Source of the DNA: a virus
Direction: 5' to 3' (one strand)
DNA: 27,250 bases
Virus record (IMG/VR): IMGVR_UViG_3300029984_000027
Location: 1 to 27,250 of that record
Shown here: in pieces, positions 7,807-14,346 of the stretch
Position numbering within the stretch: position 1 is the first letter of the stretch
Layout: each line of letters begins with the position of its first letter
The notes under the pieces: model-generated
What the model was told of the DNA's origin: nothing
Seen by the model: only the letters and a program-made list of their open reading frames with translations
Databases searched by the model: none
Translations under genes and position numbers: made by a program

Positions 7807-9050
7807 AACTAGACACCGACCTTCTTTATTTCAACAATGATTTTGAAACACGTCAGTTGGCTATTTCAGAATATCCAAGCTTACAACTTGCCAACCGTCA
7901 GACGGATTTAAACAATGCTGTAGAACAAATATGGCAGGGCAAAAGCAGTGAACTAATGCGTCCTATTTTCGACACGTACAACGATGATTTGCATCGTGCT
8001 GTTGCATCCGATAACGAAGAGACTGCGAAGATGTTCAAGAACAATGTTAGTCGAATAGCAGCTGCCAAAAGTAACTATACTATTCAGTTACTTGAAAAAT
8101 GCAAAACCGATGCTAATGGAATTGAACGAAGCAAAGATGAATACTTGAGAGCTGCTAAGGTTGTTGTAGGCCGTGCTAACCGTGCTCAGGCTGCTGAATA
8201 CAATACCACTTCACACCGGTGTCGTGTAGCCAAACAATGGGGACAATTCACAAAGGAAAAACGCTTATTTCCAAACATTGAATGGCTGAGAACTCGTTCG
8301 GCTTCACCGCGTGAACTTCACCTAACATACGTTGGACGTATTTGGTCGATGGATGACCCGTTCTTGAGAAACAATGCACCTGGTTGTATCTACAATTGCA
8401 AATGCGATTGGAAGAATACTGACAAAGCAGTTACTGATAATAGTGATATAACTCCTGTTCCGGTTTCTCCTGGACTAGAAGGTAACCCGTATTATACCAA
8501 CGAGATTTTTACGGACAAACATCCGTATTTTAGTCGAGTTGATAAACATATACCTGATGTTGGAGTATTGTATAATCCTGACGATATTGTTTATCTTAAT
8601 AGAGTAACAGCTTCAGGAGTGAAATACAGAGAACATTTTCTTTGTTTGAAAGAACCCGAAACAGTTGAAAATGCAAAGATTGTAGAAGCATTGGTAAAAC
8701 ACAAAGTAGTAAAAGAAGCCACACTATTACCACGCATTCATACTACAGAAACAGTATTGCGTGAACGTTACTATGGTGAAGCGTATCAGGCAATTCATAA
8801 AACAAAATGTCCGGATTGCCTGGGCGATGGAATGTTACTTGAATTTAAATCGACGGATACAAACCACTTGAGCAGAAATATTTTAAAAGCCTCAAAACAG
8901 GCCGATATAGCCGTGATTAAATGCACTGACATAGTTTCAAGATCGTATTTGGAGCGTTTTACAGCATGGCAATTTGGGCTGAAAGACAGGGGAAACTTAC
9001 AAAAGATTGTTGTAATGGCAGGGGAAGATGTTCACGTATTCGTAAAATAA
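7731..9050 (+). CDS. MuF minor head protein with C-terminal toxin-like domain
   Basis: This would be a minor head protein injected with or bound to DNA (Mu gp30/SPP1 gp7-like). The MuF core lies in the middle, with RSASPRELHLTYVGRIWSMD and the Cys-rich end DDPFLRNNAPGCIYNCKCDW. The last 140 residues form a separate domain: HKTKCPDCLGDGMLLEFKST, then ILKASKQADIAVIKCTDI and a final strand-rich KIVVMAGEDVHVFVK. That pattern resembles the CdiA C-terminal BECR-fold nuclease toxins. There is no in-frame ATG before residue 34 of the obvious protein (TTG at 7857 is the only near start). The frame is open back to 7713, so I give the start as the shifted frame at 7731. If TTG is used instead, the CDS is 7857-9050 (397 aa). 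Confidence 0.8.
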   Translation, partial: RLAPDSNAPLSKVSLDFGKGLRVTGELDTDLLYFNNDFETRQLAISEYPSLQLANRQTDLNNAVEQIWQGKSSELMRPIFDTYNDDLHRAVASDNEETAKMFKNNVSRIAAAKSNYTIQLLEKCKTDANGIERSKDEYLRAAKVVVGRANRAQAAEYNTTSHRCRVAKQWGQFTKEKRLFPNIEWLRTRSASPRELHLTYVGRIWSMDDPFLRNNAPGCIYNCKCDWKNTDKAVTDNSDITPVPVSPGLEGNPYYTNEIFTDKHPYFSRVDKHIPDVGVLYNPDDIVYLNRVTASGVKYREHFLCLKEPETVENAKIVEALVKHKVVKEATLLPRIHTTETVLRERYYGEAYQAIHKTKCPDCLGDGMLLEFKSTDTNHLSRNILKASKQADIAVIKCTDIVSRSYLERFTAWQFGLKDRGNLQKIVVMAGEDVHVFVK

Positions 9051-9051
9051 A

Positions 9052-9089
9052 CCGTGGCGAACAAGTTATAAATAACCTATTCGCCACGG
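9052..9089 (+). repeat. Perfect 10-bp stem-loop between MuF and gpG
   Basis: CCGTGGCGAA (9052-9061) pairs perfectly with TTCGCCACGG (9080-9089), and GTTAT/ATAAC can extend the helix inside the loop. It begins one base after the MuF stop. A smaller hairpin (GCGT/ACGC near 9094-9107) follows. There is no U-tract, so it is probably not an intrinsic terminator; an RNA-processing or attenuation element between the two late genes is plausible. Confidence 0.6.
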
Positions 9090-9179
9090 GTAGCGTCAGA
9101 GTACGCAGCTCCGACACCACAAAAATACAATATATTTTGAATAATTGTACTCACTAACTGATATTTAATAAAAAAAAAT

Positions 9180-9644
9180 ATGGATGGAGATCAATTTGCA
9201 AGCCATTTACTAAACATGTCAGAAGAGGTTAGACGGTTTATTGATGATGATGCACCGGTGATAATGGGGAAAAATGCCAGAGATGTTTTTACCGAGAACT
9301 TTCAACATGAAGGATTTATGGACTCTGTAAATGAGTCATGGGAAGAAGTAAAACGCCGACTAAATCCAAAAATAAAAGGTGCAGCTGCAACACGTAAGAT
9401 TCTAACAGGTGACACCGGTGATTTGGGAATGAGCATTGAGTACAAAAATGCCGCTAACGCCGAAGTTACAGTTGTTTCCGATAAAAAGTATTCCAAAGCG
9501 CAAAACGAAGGCACAACGAATGCCGGACGCAACCATAGCGTTACTATTCCGGCTCGTAAGTTTATCGGTGACTCTGCTGAAGTGGATAAGCGCAACATTG
9601 AAGCCTTTGAACGAAAATTGGCAGATTTAGACAAAAAGCCCTGA
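9180..9644 (+). CDS. Virion morphogenesis protein, Mu gpG-like
   Basis: This 154-aa protein matches the phage virion morphogenesis (tail completion, gpG/gpS) family. It shows the conserved run ARDVFTENFQHEGFMDSVNE (with the usual W in SWEEVKRR), then KILTGDTGDLGMSIEY, VVSDKKYSKAQNEGTTNAG and PARKFIGDSAEVDKRNIEAF. It acts in head-tail joining or tail assembly. The start is the ATG after A8T; the A-rich leader is typical for this window. It is the last gene of the rightward late block, and its TGA is part of the terminator stem. Confidence 0.9.
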   Translation: MDGDQFASHLLNMSEEVRRFIDDDAPVIMGKNARDVFTENFQHEGFMDSVNESWEEVKRRLNPKIKGAAATRKILTGDTGDLGMSIEYKNAANAEVTVVSDKKYSKAQNEGTTNAGRNHSVTIPARKFIGDSAEVDKRNIEAFERKLADLDKKP

Positions 9645-9666
9645 GCATATCTGCCCAGGGCTTTTT
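9633..9666. terminator. Bidirectional intrinsic terminator
   Basis: AAAAAGCCCTG (9633-9643) and CAGGGCTTTTT (9656-9666) form a perfect 11-bp stem with A- and T-runs on both sides. It ends the rightward late block and, read on the minus strand, the leftward operon coming from 10173. The gpG stop codon lies inside the left arm. Confidence 0.9.
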
Positions 9667-9708
9667 AAATATAATTATTTTGTAAATACTCTATTTCAAT
9701 GCTATTTA

Positions 9709-10173
9709 TCAATAATCTTTCAATGTAATACTCCAGTTTTCGCCGCTTTTATTAATCAGATAAGTCATATTATCCCGTTTGATAAACTTAACGCCTTTAG
9801 CTTGCAATGCTTCCCTGTTTTCACCCGGATTCACAAACTTATTCCAGAATGGGAAAAGGTCTAAAAAACGACCTGAAACATACTCAAAACGATATTCAGG
9901 AACACCCTTTATCTCCAGATCTTTGTTTTCGCCTTTCATTGATATGTGAAAGTGAATATATAACCGATCTGAGTTATCTACAGTATTCACATACTCATAT
10001 TTAAAAGCATACTTGCTATTTTCTTCTGATTTAAACACATAGTGATGTTTTGCACTTGACGCAAGGCTATCGCCCAGGGCACGCATATCATTTTTACTTG
10101 ATGAAATGAATTTAATCTGCCCGCAGACAAAAACAGAAACAAAAAGGGCTGTTAATAGAACTAGTTTTTTCAT
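9709..10173 (-). CDS. Secreted/periplasmic hypothetical protein (moron candidate)
   Basis: A 154-aa protein with a clear signal peptide (MKKLVLLTALFVSVFVCGQ). The mature part is rich in beta-prone, aromatic segments (KYAFKYEYVNTV, RLYIHFHISMKG) and ends in a Trp-containing strand (GENWSITLKDY). No family is recognised. It is the last gene before the bidirectional terminator and is separated by 34 bases from the small zinc-finger gene. Phage genes for exported proteins in this position often alter the host envelope (for example superinfection exclusion); this is a contextual guess. Confidence 0.7.
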   Translation of the reverse strand: MKKLVLLTALFVSVFVCGQIKFISSSKNDMRALGDSLASSAKHHYVFKSEENSKYAFKYEYVNTVDNSDRLYIHFHISMKGENKDLEIKGVPEYRFEYVSGRFLDLFPFWNKFVNPGENREALQAKGVKFIKRDNMTYLINKSGENWSITLKDY

Positions 10174-10207
10174 ATGATTGTTATATTATATTCTTTTGCA
10201 AATATAA

Positions 10208-10411
10208 TTATTTGTTTTTAAATGGTTCAACTGTAATAACAGTTATTTTACTCACAACGACTCTTCCACTCCCCAGACATGTTGGGCAATCGGTCGTTTT
10301 AATTGATTCTTGCTTTAGCACATCGAACTCTCTGTAGATGTGTTTAAAACCATCTCCACCGCATGTTTTACAAAGCTCTATTGTTGGGTGCATATATCGT
10401 GTGTGTGTCAT
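10208..10411 (-). CDS. Small DnaJ-type zinc-finger protein
   Basis: This 67-aa protein contains two CxxCxGxG repeats, Cys14-Cys17 (CKTCGGDG) and Cys42-Cys45 (CPTCLGSG). They are linked by 24 residues and would bind one zinc ion, as half of the cysteine-rich region of DnaJ/Hsp40. No J domain is present. Such short proteins are common in phage early regions; the function is unknown. Met7 is an alternative start. The gene lies one base after the 92-aa gene. Confidence 0.75.
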   Translation of the reverse strand: MTHTRYMHPTIELCKTCGGDGFKHIYREFDVLKQESIKTTDCPTCLGSGRVVVSKITVITVEPFKNK

Positions 10412-10412
10412 T

Positions 10413-10691
10413 TCAATTGTATGTTTGAATAATAAAATCGTTTATCGGGTCAATTTCAGAGGCTCTGAAATTGCGTACTGTTTTGTACTTGCTTCCATTT
10501 CGTTCGACAATTAAGCAGCGTTCAGAGCCAATAGTGAAACATAACCGAATTATCTTTTTGTTCTTGTAGTCGTCGAACACTTTGCCATAAACTGTTATTT
10601 CGTCAGTAATTTCATCGAGTGTGTGATTTGGTCCGATGAGTTTCCAGTTGATTGGCGTTTTAAGATGATTAAAGAAGTACTCAGGGGTCAT
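10413..10691 (-). CDS. Hypothetical early phage protein
   Basis: A 92-aa protein starting at the ATG at 10691 (MTPEYFFNHLKTPINWKLIG), one base after the upstream stop. A longer frame from 10781 exists, but it would overlap the ASCH-like gene by 89 bases. The protein appears alpha/beta (DEITVYGKVFDDYKNKKIIR, LCFTIGSERCLIVERN). No family is recognised. It belongs to the tight early operon. Confidence 0.6.
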   Translation of the reverse strand: MTPEYFFNHLKTPINWKLIGPNHTLDEITDEITVYGKVFDDYKNKKIIRLCFTIGSERCLIVERNGSKYKTVRNFRASEIDPINDFIIQTYN

Positions 10692-10692
10692 G

Positions 10693-11112
10693 CTAGTAAC
10701 GTAAGTCTGTCCAATGAATAATTTTTCCTTCAAAGTCTTTATTGAACCATTTGAAAAAGTCTTGTACTGAGTCGAAACCATCGTTATATGCTAATACTTT
10801 TAATAAACCTGAAGGATACATGTTTGTATATGTCCCAATGCATTTATCATCGATATAGACAGCAGCACGCGGTGCATCTTTGTATAAGTTACTCCATTTG
10901 ATTTCAATTTTCTGTGTTCCTGTGCAATCATTATTGTAAAAGTTATCAAAGTGTTTAGTTCTGACACCGTGACAGTGATTTATTTGACGGCCTGCACGCC
11001 AACGATCATGTTGATCAACACGAATAGTGTGCTTCTTTTGACCGCTTATTATTTTTCGGTCGAATTCCGTGAGTTTGTTCCATGGAAATTGTTTTTTGTA
11101 ACCTAGTATCAT
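10693..11112 (-). CDS. ASCH-like domain protein
   Basis: This 139-aa protein starts LGYKKQFPWNKLTEFDRKII, followed by a SGQKKHTIRVDQHDRWRAG segment and a C-terminal FEGKIIHWTDLRY. The opening (target or capture loop with K..TIR) and the closing hydrophobic HWTD.RY resemble phage ASCH-type (PUA-like, RNA/modified-nucleoside binding) proteins. I infer RNA binding from the fold family; no direct active site is shown. It follows the zinc-ribbon gene by four bases. Confidence 0.6.
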   Translation of the reverse strand: MILGYKKQFPWNKLTEFDRKIISGQKKHTIRVDQHDRWRAGRQINHCHGVRTKHFDNFYNNDCTGTQKIEIKWSNLYKDAPRAAVYIDDKCIGTYTNMYPSGLLKVLAYNDGFDSVQDFFKWFNKDFEGKIIHWTDLRY

Positions 11113-11116
11113 AGTG

Positions 11117-11662
11117 TTATTTATTTTTCTCGTTATAGGAGTAATTGTTATTTAGTTCGGTTGCTGATATATCTCCTAAATTTAGCTGGAATAGTAAGTC
11201 TCTACCTTTTGCAATTCCCTCATTATAGATCTTATCACGTTCAACTTTCAATTGTTGTTTGATTAGTTCAGGAATTGACTCTTTTTCATCTTTAACTGTT
11301 ACTATTTCATTTTCAATTTTTAGGAACAACTGCTTTATGGGTTCAACATATTTCTCTTTAATCTTAAATGTGTATTCATTGTTTCCAAATGTTGACTTAA
11401 TGGATGGCCATCCAGATGCATTCGCAGCAGGGGTATGTAATGACTTGAGAATGTTGTATAATTCGGTATTAATCCATTGCGTTCTAAATGCATGATAATG
11501 TTGTCGTAAGTTTACGTATTTATCATTATCATTAAAATCAATCATTCTTCCTTTGTCAAATATCATTTGACAGTTTGGGCATAGTTGATTTTTTGAGTAT
11601 CTATAGTTTGTAGTACCTGGTTTGCCACATCCCTGGCAGGTTTCTTTTCCTTCGTATATCAT
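11117..11662 (-). CDS. Zinc-ribbon hypothetical protein
   Basis: A 181-aa protein. The N-terminus has two CxxC knuckles, Cys9/Cys12 (CQGC) and Cys28/Cys31 (CPNC), spaced as in a treble-clef or zinc ribbon. The rest is helical with a charged middle (KEKYVEPIKQLFLKIENEIV, then LIKQQLKVERDKIYNEGIAK). No catalytic motif is visible. It is part of the early operon, separated by four bases from the next two genes. Zinc-dependent nucleic-acid binding is likely, but no named family fits. Confidence 0.65.
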   Translation of the reverse strand: MIYEGKETCQGCGKPGTTNYRYSKNQLCPNCQMIFDKGRMIDFNDNDKYVNLRQHYHAFRTQWINTELYNILKSLHTPAANASGWPSIKSTFGNNEYTFKIKEKYVEPIKQLFLKIENEIVTVKDEKESIPELIKQQLKVERDKIYNEGIAKGRDLLFQLNLGDISATELNNNYSYNEKNK

Positions 11663-11666
11663 AACC

Positions 11667-11831
11667 TCATTTATTTGATGTAATTATTAGATAAAACCCA
11701 AACAACCATGCAGACACAATTACTCCATCACTTATGTATTCAGCCAAATTCTGAGCTGGTAGCGTCGTCTCTAAGACGATAAATACTACTGATATGATTA
11801 TCAGTAAGAATCCGTAGTCTTTTCTTTTCAT
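11667..11831 (-). CDS. Small two-segment membrane protein
   Basis: A 54-aa ORF starting at the ATG at 11831 with two hydrophobic segments: residues 8-20 (FLLIIISVVFIVL) and 36-52 (GVIVSAWLFGFYLIITS). A short polar loop (ETTLPAQNLAEYISD) joins them. It fills the space between the repeated RNA element copy 1 and the zinc-ribbon gene, four bases before the latter's ATG. The composition and tight spacing support a real gene. A holin-like or envelope role is possible but unsupported. Confidence 0.6.
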   Translation of the reverse strand: MKRKDYGFLLIIISVVFIVLETTLPAQNLAEYISDGVIVSAWLFGFYLIITSNK

Positions 11832-11851
11832 AAAAGTATTGTTTAAATATT

Positions 11852-11925
11852 GTTTAAATGTGCCGGCCTGCGCTCAGGTTATCGGCTTAGTCGCCGAGCA
11901 TCGGTTCAATGATGCGCGGCTAGGA
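11852..11925 (-). repeat. Structured intergenic repeat, copy 1
   Basis: Read on the plus strand the element has two hairpins. The first is GCCG-G-CCTG (11862-11870) with loop CGCT, closed by CAGG-TTAT-CGGC (11875-11886). The second is GCCG-A-GCATC (11893-11902) with loop GGTTCAAT, closed by GATGC-G-CGGC (11911-11920). It lies in the leader of the 54-aa membrane protein gene, followed by an A-rich stretch to the ATG. Copy 2 at 12153 has the same loops but different, compensating stem bases. Confidence 0.7.
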
Positions 11926-11929
11926 GTTA

Positions 11930-12133
11930 TTACCATCCAATACTTTTTGATATTTCAGGTGTAAAGCCTCCATAATGAACAAAGAGTCTGTCTCTGAAGT
12001 ATGCTGCCAGTTCGGTTGTGTTATCTCTCCATATTGCAGGGGATGTACCAAAACGCCACATTTTACACATTTCAATGTGAGATAAAGCATCAATTTTTTG
12101 TTTTTCTCTTTCAATGTCAATTTGTTGTTCCAT
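11930..12133 (-). CDS. Conserved-looking small phage protein
   Basis: A 67-aa protein starting at the ATG at 12133. After a charged helix (MEQQIDIEREKQKIDALSH) it has a Trp-rich core (MCKMWRFGTSPAIWRDNTTE) and ends GGFTPEISKSIGW, ruling out a random ORF by its globular composition. A parallel frame (11920-12120) is a shadow. No function is known to me; it lies between the two copies of the structured repeat, each copy preceding a start codon. Confidence 0.65.
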   Translation of the reverse strand: MEQQIDIEREKQKIDALSHIEMCKMWRFGTSPAIWRDNTTELAAYFRDRLFVHYGGFTPEISKSIGW

Positions 12134-12152
12134 AAATTTTGTGTTTTAAATT

Positions 12153-12222
12153 GTTTTTAAATGTACCGGCCTGCGCTCAGGTAATCGGCTTGGCAGTCAC
12201 GTCGCGGTTCAAAGCGGCGTGA
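12153..12222 (-). repeat. Structured intergenic repeat, copy 2
   Basis: Shares ACCGGCCTGCGCTCAGG-type sequence with copy 1. Hairpin A is CCTG (12170-12173), loop CGCT, CAGG (12178-12181), with CCG/CGG outside. Hairpin B is TCACG-T-CGC (12197-12205), loop GGTTCAAA, then GCG-G-CGTGA (12214-12222). The loop sequence is conserved while the stem of hairpin B changes to maintain pairing. It ends about 20 bases before the 67-aa gene's ATG. Confidence 0.7.
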
Positions 12223-12232
12223 TTGGGTTATG

Positions 12233-12412
12233 TTATATAATTGTTGCATGAGATTTTACAATGCAGCGTTTATTTTCATTCTTATGTATATCATCAGATA
12301 ATAAGTAATAAGAACCCCTATCTACTACATTGAAGTGTCTCCCTTTCATTCCAAAACACCAGACTCCGATTGGCGGGTCTTGGATAATAAGTACTGTGAA
12401 TATTTTATCCAT
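12233..12412 (-). CDS. Small hypothetical early protein
   Basis: A 59-aa ORF starting at the ATG at 12412 (MDKIFTVLIIQDPPIGVWCF), eight bases after the preceding gene's stop and ending just before repeat copy 2. The sequence looks globular (two hydrophobic strands, an H/N/V/V strand and YYLLSDD). Tight fit in the operon supports it; the function is unknown. The opening resembles that of the 85-aa protein in using a beta strand with a D-P-P turn. Confidence 0.55.
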   Translation of the reverse strand: MDKIFTVLIIQDPPIGVWCFGMKGRHFNVVDRGSYYLLSDDIHKNENKRCIVKSHATII

Positions 12413-12420
12413 TATATATG

Positions 12421-12678
12421 TTATTGTTCGATTGGCTTATCTTCTAACACTATAAATCCACAAGGAATTTTCTTTATTTCGATTATTGATACTTTCAATT
12501 GTCCAAACTCAGGCTTTTTTAAGCCAGCTGTTACTACATCAGTTACTTGTTGTTTTATTTTTTCTTCTTTACAAGTTTTACCTTTTGGAATAAATATGCC
12601 TGTTTGAGTCAATGGCTTGTATCTAACAGGACTTTCCTTATCCATTATTATTTCAGCTTTATATCTTACTTTATACAT
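12421..12678 (-). CDS. Small hypothetical early protein
   Basis: An 85-aa protein (MYKVRYKAEIIMDKESPVRY start) with alternating beta-like segments, a Lys-rich middle (FIPKGKTCKEEKIKQQVTDV) and a C-terminal IIEIKKIPCGFIVLEDKPIE. It has no cysteine pairs, signal peptide or membrane segment. A short hairpin (GCGGT-acaa-ACCGC at 12715-12728) lies in its leader. No family is recognised. Confidence 0.6.
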   Translation of the reverse strand: MYKVRYKAEIIMDKESPVRYKPLTQTGIFIPKGKTCKEEKIKQQVTDVVTAGLKKPEFGQLKVSIIEIKKIPCGFIVLEDKPIEQ

Positions 12679-12714
12679 GACTCTTCTGTTTTAGGTTCTT
12701 GTTCTTTAGTTTAA

Positions 12715-12728
12715 GCGGTACAAACCGC
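12715..12728 (-). repeat. Leader hairpin before the 85-aa gene
   Basis: GCGGT (12715-12719) and ACCGC (12724-12728) form a compact stem with loop ACAA on the plus strand. An A-rich leader then runs to the ATG at 12678. The arrangement of hairpin then A-rich tract then ATG is the same as at the two repeats and before the transposase. Confidence 0.4.
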
Positions 12729-12747
12729 GTATGTGTTCTAAATCGTT

Positions 12748-13203
12748 TCATGACATTATATTGGGATTACCAAAAAATGGTATTTGATTTGGATTTGGAG
12801 CTTTACATGGTGCTACATCATGTGGATTCATTACTTTAGGCTTGCTTTCTTCGCGCATTACTGCTATAAGAATGGAAATCCTATATCTTACCACCCATGG
12901 AGGACGTTGACCTGTCACATCGAAATTCTCTTTTTCAATATTGAGAAGATTTTTATTATACATTTCCATCCCAAATGATCTACTAGCCTTATATTTCATT
13001 TCATCTATATAATTTGGAATGTCATATTTTTCGTCTATGTCTATCACCATTTTCATCGGATAAAGATCATATATATTTGACCTCCACATTATGTTATCGC
13101 CAACCGGATATAACCAGTTTCTAAGCTTATAGCGAAGCCAATTTTTAAACCTTATTACTCGTTTTTTAAACTCATTTTTAATCCTTTTTTTTAGTGCTTT
13201 CAT
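12748..13203 (-). CDS. Hypothetical basic protein of the early region
   Basis: A 151-aa protein with a strongly basic N-terminal helix (MKALKKRIKNEFKKRVIRFK), followed by a mixed alpha/beta region (MKMVIDIDEKYDIPNYIDEM) and a Pro/Asn-rich tail. No signal peptide; the basic helix could bind nucleic acid or membrane. It follows the P-loop ATPase gene with a six-base gap. No family is recognised. Confidence 0.6.
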   Translation of the reverse strand: MKALKKRIKNEFKKRVIRFKNWLRYKLRNWLYPVGDNIMWRSNIYDLYPMKMVIDIDEKYDIPNYIDEMKYKASRSFGMEMYNKNLLNIEKENFDVTGQRPPWVVRYRISILIAVMREESKPKVMNPHDVAPCKAPNPNQIPFFGNPNIMS

Positions 13204-13209
13204 ACTTGT

Positions 13210-13836
13210 TTAAAATAATGTTGGTTGTTGATTAGGTGATTTCTGAGGGATAAATAACTGATGCTCTACAGGTGCATCTAAATACCGACTTATTGAGTAC
13301 ACTCGGCCATTTTTAAAGTACATCTTCACGTCGGCTGCATGTAATAAGTCTTTACCACTGTCTGGACTACCTTTTGAACTTCCAAAATCCACTATACAAA
13401 CACATAATAAGCGTTTTGCGAAGCGTTTGCGAAGTTCGCGAAGTTGGTTAAATGTGAATCCCATGTACTTTACCGAGTCGATAATAACAAGGCGGTAGTA
13501 GTTCTTTTCGATAGCCGTACACATTTCATCGAAAGTCATTGCATCAGCCACAAAAAGCTTTTGAGCATCAATGTTGAAATTGTTTATTCGGTTCTGAATA
13601 GTTTGATTCGCACCCTCTTCGTGCGAATTATAGAGCGACTTTCCAAATGTTTTTGCGAAGTAGTCCGAAAACTGCATAAGGAATACCGATTTCCCTGAAC
13701 CGCTTTCACCGTAGCACATCATGGTGAAGTTGCGTTCAGGTTTACCCATGAGTTTAGCGTAGAACTCATCAAATTCAAGTGTATGAAACTTCTTTTCTTT
13801 CATACTTTTTACGCTGTAGATTTTCTTTTTTGCCAT
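13210..13836 (-). CDS. RadA/Sak4-like P-loop ATPase
   Basis: This 208-aa protein resembles the RecA-like ATPase core. It has Walker A GESGSGKS (residues 43-50), a sensor-like YNSHEEGANQTIQNRI, Walker B YRLVIIDSV (Asp120), and a KGSPDSGKDLLHAADVKMYF loop similar to the one in RadA. Phage proteins of this compact type (Sak4-like) act in single-strand annealing or recombination, often with SSB. No Lon-like or zinc domain of full RadA is present. It sits in the early operon with the transposition genes, so a role in phage replication or repair is plausible; the family is inferred from motifs. Confidence 0.7.
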   Translation of the reverse strand: MAKKKIYSVKSMKEKKFHTLEFDEFYAKLMGKPERNFTMMCYGESGSGKSVFLMQFSDYFAKTFGKSLYNSHEEGANQTIQNRINNFNIDAQKLFVADAMTFDEMCTAIEKNYYRLVIIDSVKYMGFTFNQLRELRKRFAKRLLCVCIVDFGSSKGSPDSGKDLLHAADVKMYFKNGRVYSISRYLDAPVEHQLFIPQKSPNQQPTLF

Positions 13837-13857
13837 AAGTTGGTTGGTGTGGTGTAT

Positions 13858-14052
13858 TTAATTGGTTTGTTTATTCGCAGCCTTCATAATCTTGTTTATC
13901 GCACTGACCGAAACGCCATACTTCAGGATTATTTTCTCTTCAATGACCTCGTAACGTAGCCCGGAATCCCAAAGCTTGTTGAATTCATTGACGATACTTT
14001 CATCCCTATTCTTTTTTCCTTTCAGTACGCGTTCGTCGATGATTCTAGGCAT
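13858..14052 (-). CDS. Small HTH-like protein
   Basis: This 64-aa protein is charged and helical (MPRIIDERVLKGKKNRDESI). Its C-terminal half (RYEVIEEKIILKYGVSVSAI then NKIMKAANK) could form a helix-turn-helix. It could be a small regulator such as a middle/late activator, a class otherwise absent from the window, but no specific Mor/C signature is seen. Confidence 0.5.
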   Translation of the reverse strand: MPRIIDERVLKGKKNRDESIVNEFNKLWDSGLRYEVIEEKIILKYGVSVSAINKIMKAANKQTN

Positions 14053-14072
14053 ACGCGTTTGATTTAGTTGAT

Positions 14073-14336
14073 TTATTTAGGGGTTTCTTTCCACTTACTC
14101 ACTATCGCTATCTTTTCCTGAAGCTGTTCTTTGGTCATATTACTAATTTCAATACCCCAATGCTTCAGACAGTAAGTTTTAATATTATTGAAGTCCGGTT
14201 GCTTCTTATTATCGTGATAGCGAAACTCTGGGTATTTGCTCTCTGCAAACACGTATAAAAGTCTCCATCTCATGCGAATCATCGCTTTTTCAAGCAACTC
14301 ATCTACTTTGTCGGGTGTTACATTGATTTCTTTCAT
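14073..14336 (-). CDS. Hypothetical early protein downstream of the MuB-like gene
   Basis: An 87-aa protein; the ATG at 14336 (MKEINVTPDKVDELLEKAMI) is preferred over that at 14360, which would overlap the MuB-like gene. The sequence is mostly helical with a Trp/Arg-rich centre (RMRWRLLYVFAESKYPEFRY). No family is recognised; position suggests a role in replication or early regulation. Confidence 0.6.
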   Translation of the reverse strand: MKEINVTPDKVDELLEKAMIRMRWRLLYVFAESKYPEFRYHDNKKQPDFNNIKTYCLKHWGIEISNMTKEQLQEKIAIVSKWKETPK

Positions 14337-14346
14337 AATGATTATA

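Noticed and set aside
8966-9157. 63-aa ORF after MuF as an immunity gene for the toxin domain
   Set aside because: It is mostly inside the MuF coding region in another frame and reads as hairpin DNA; no globular pattern.
11893-12222. GGTTCAAT hairpins as tRNA T-arms
   Set aside because: The loop resembles a T-loop, but no acceptor stem, anticodon arm or CCA-side pairing exists around either copy.
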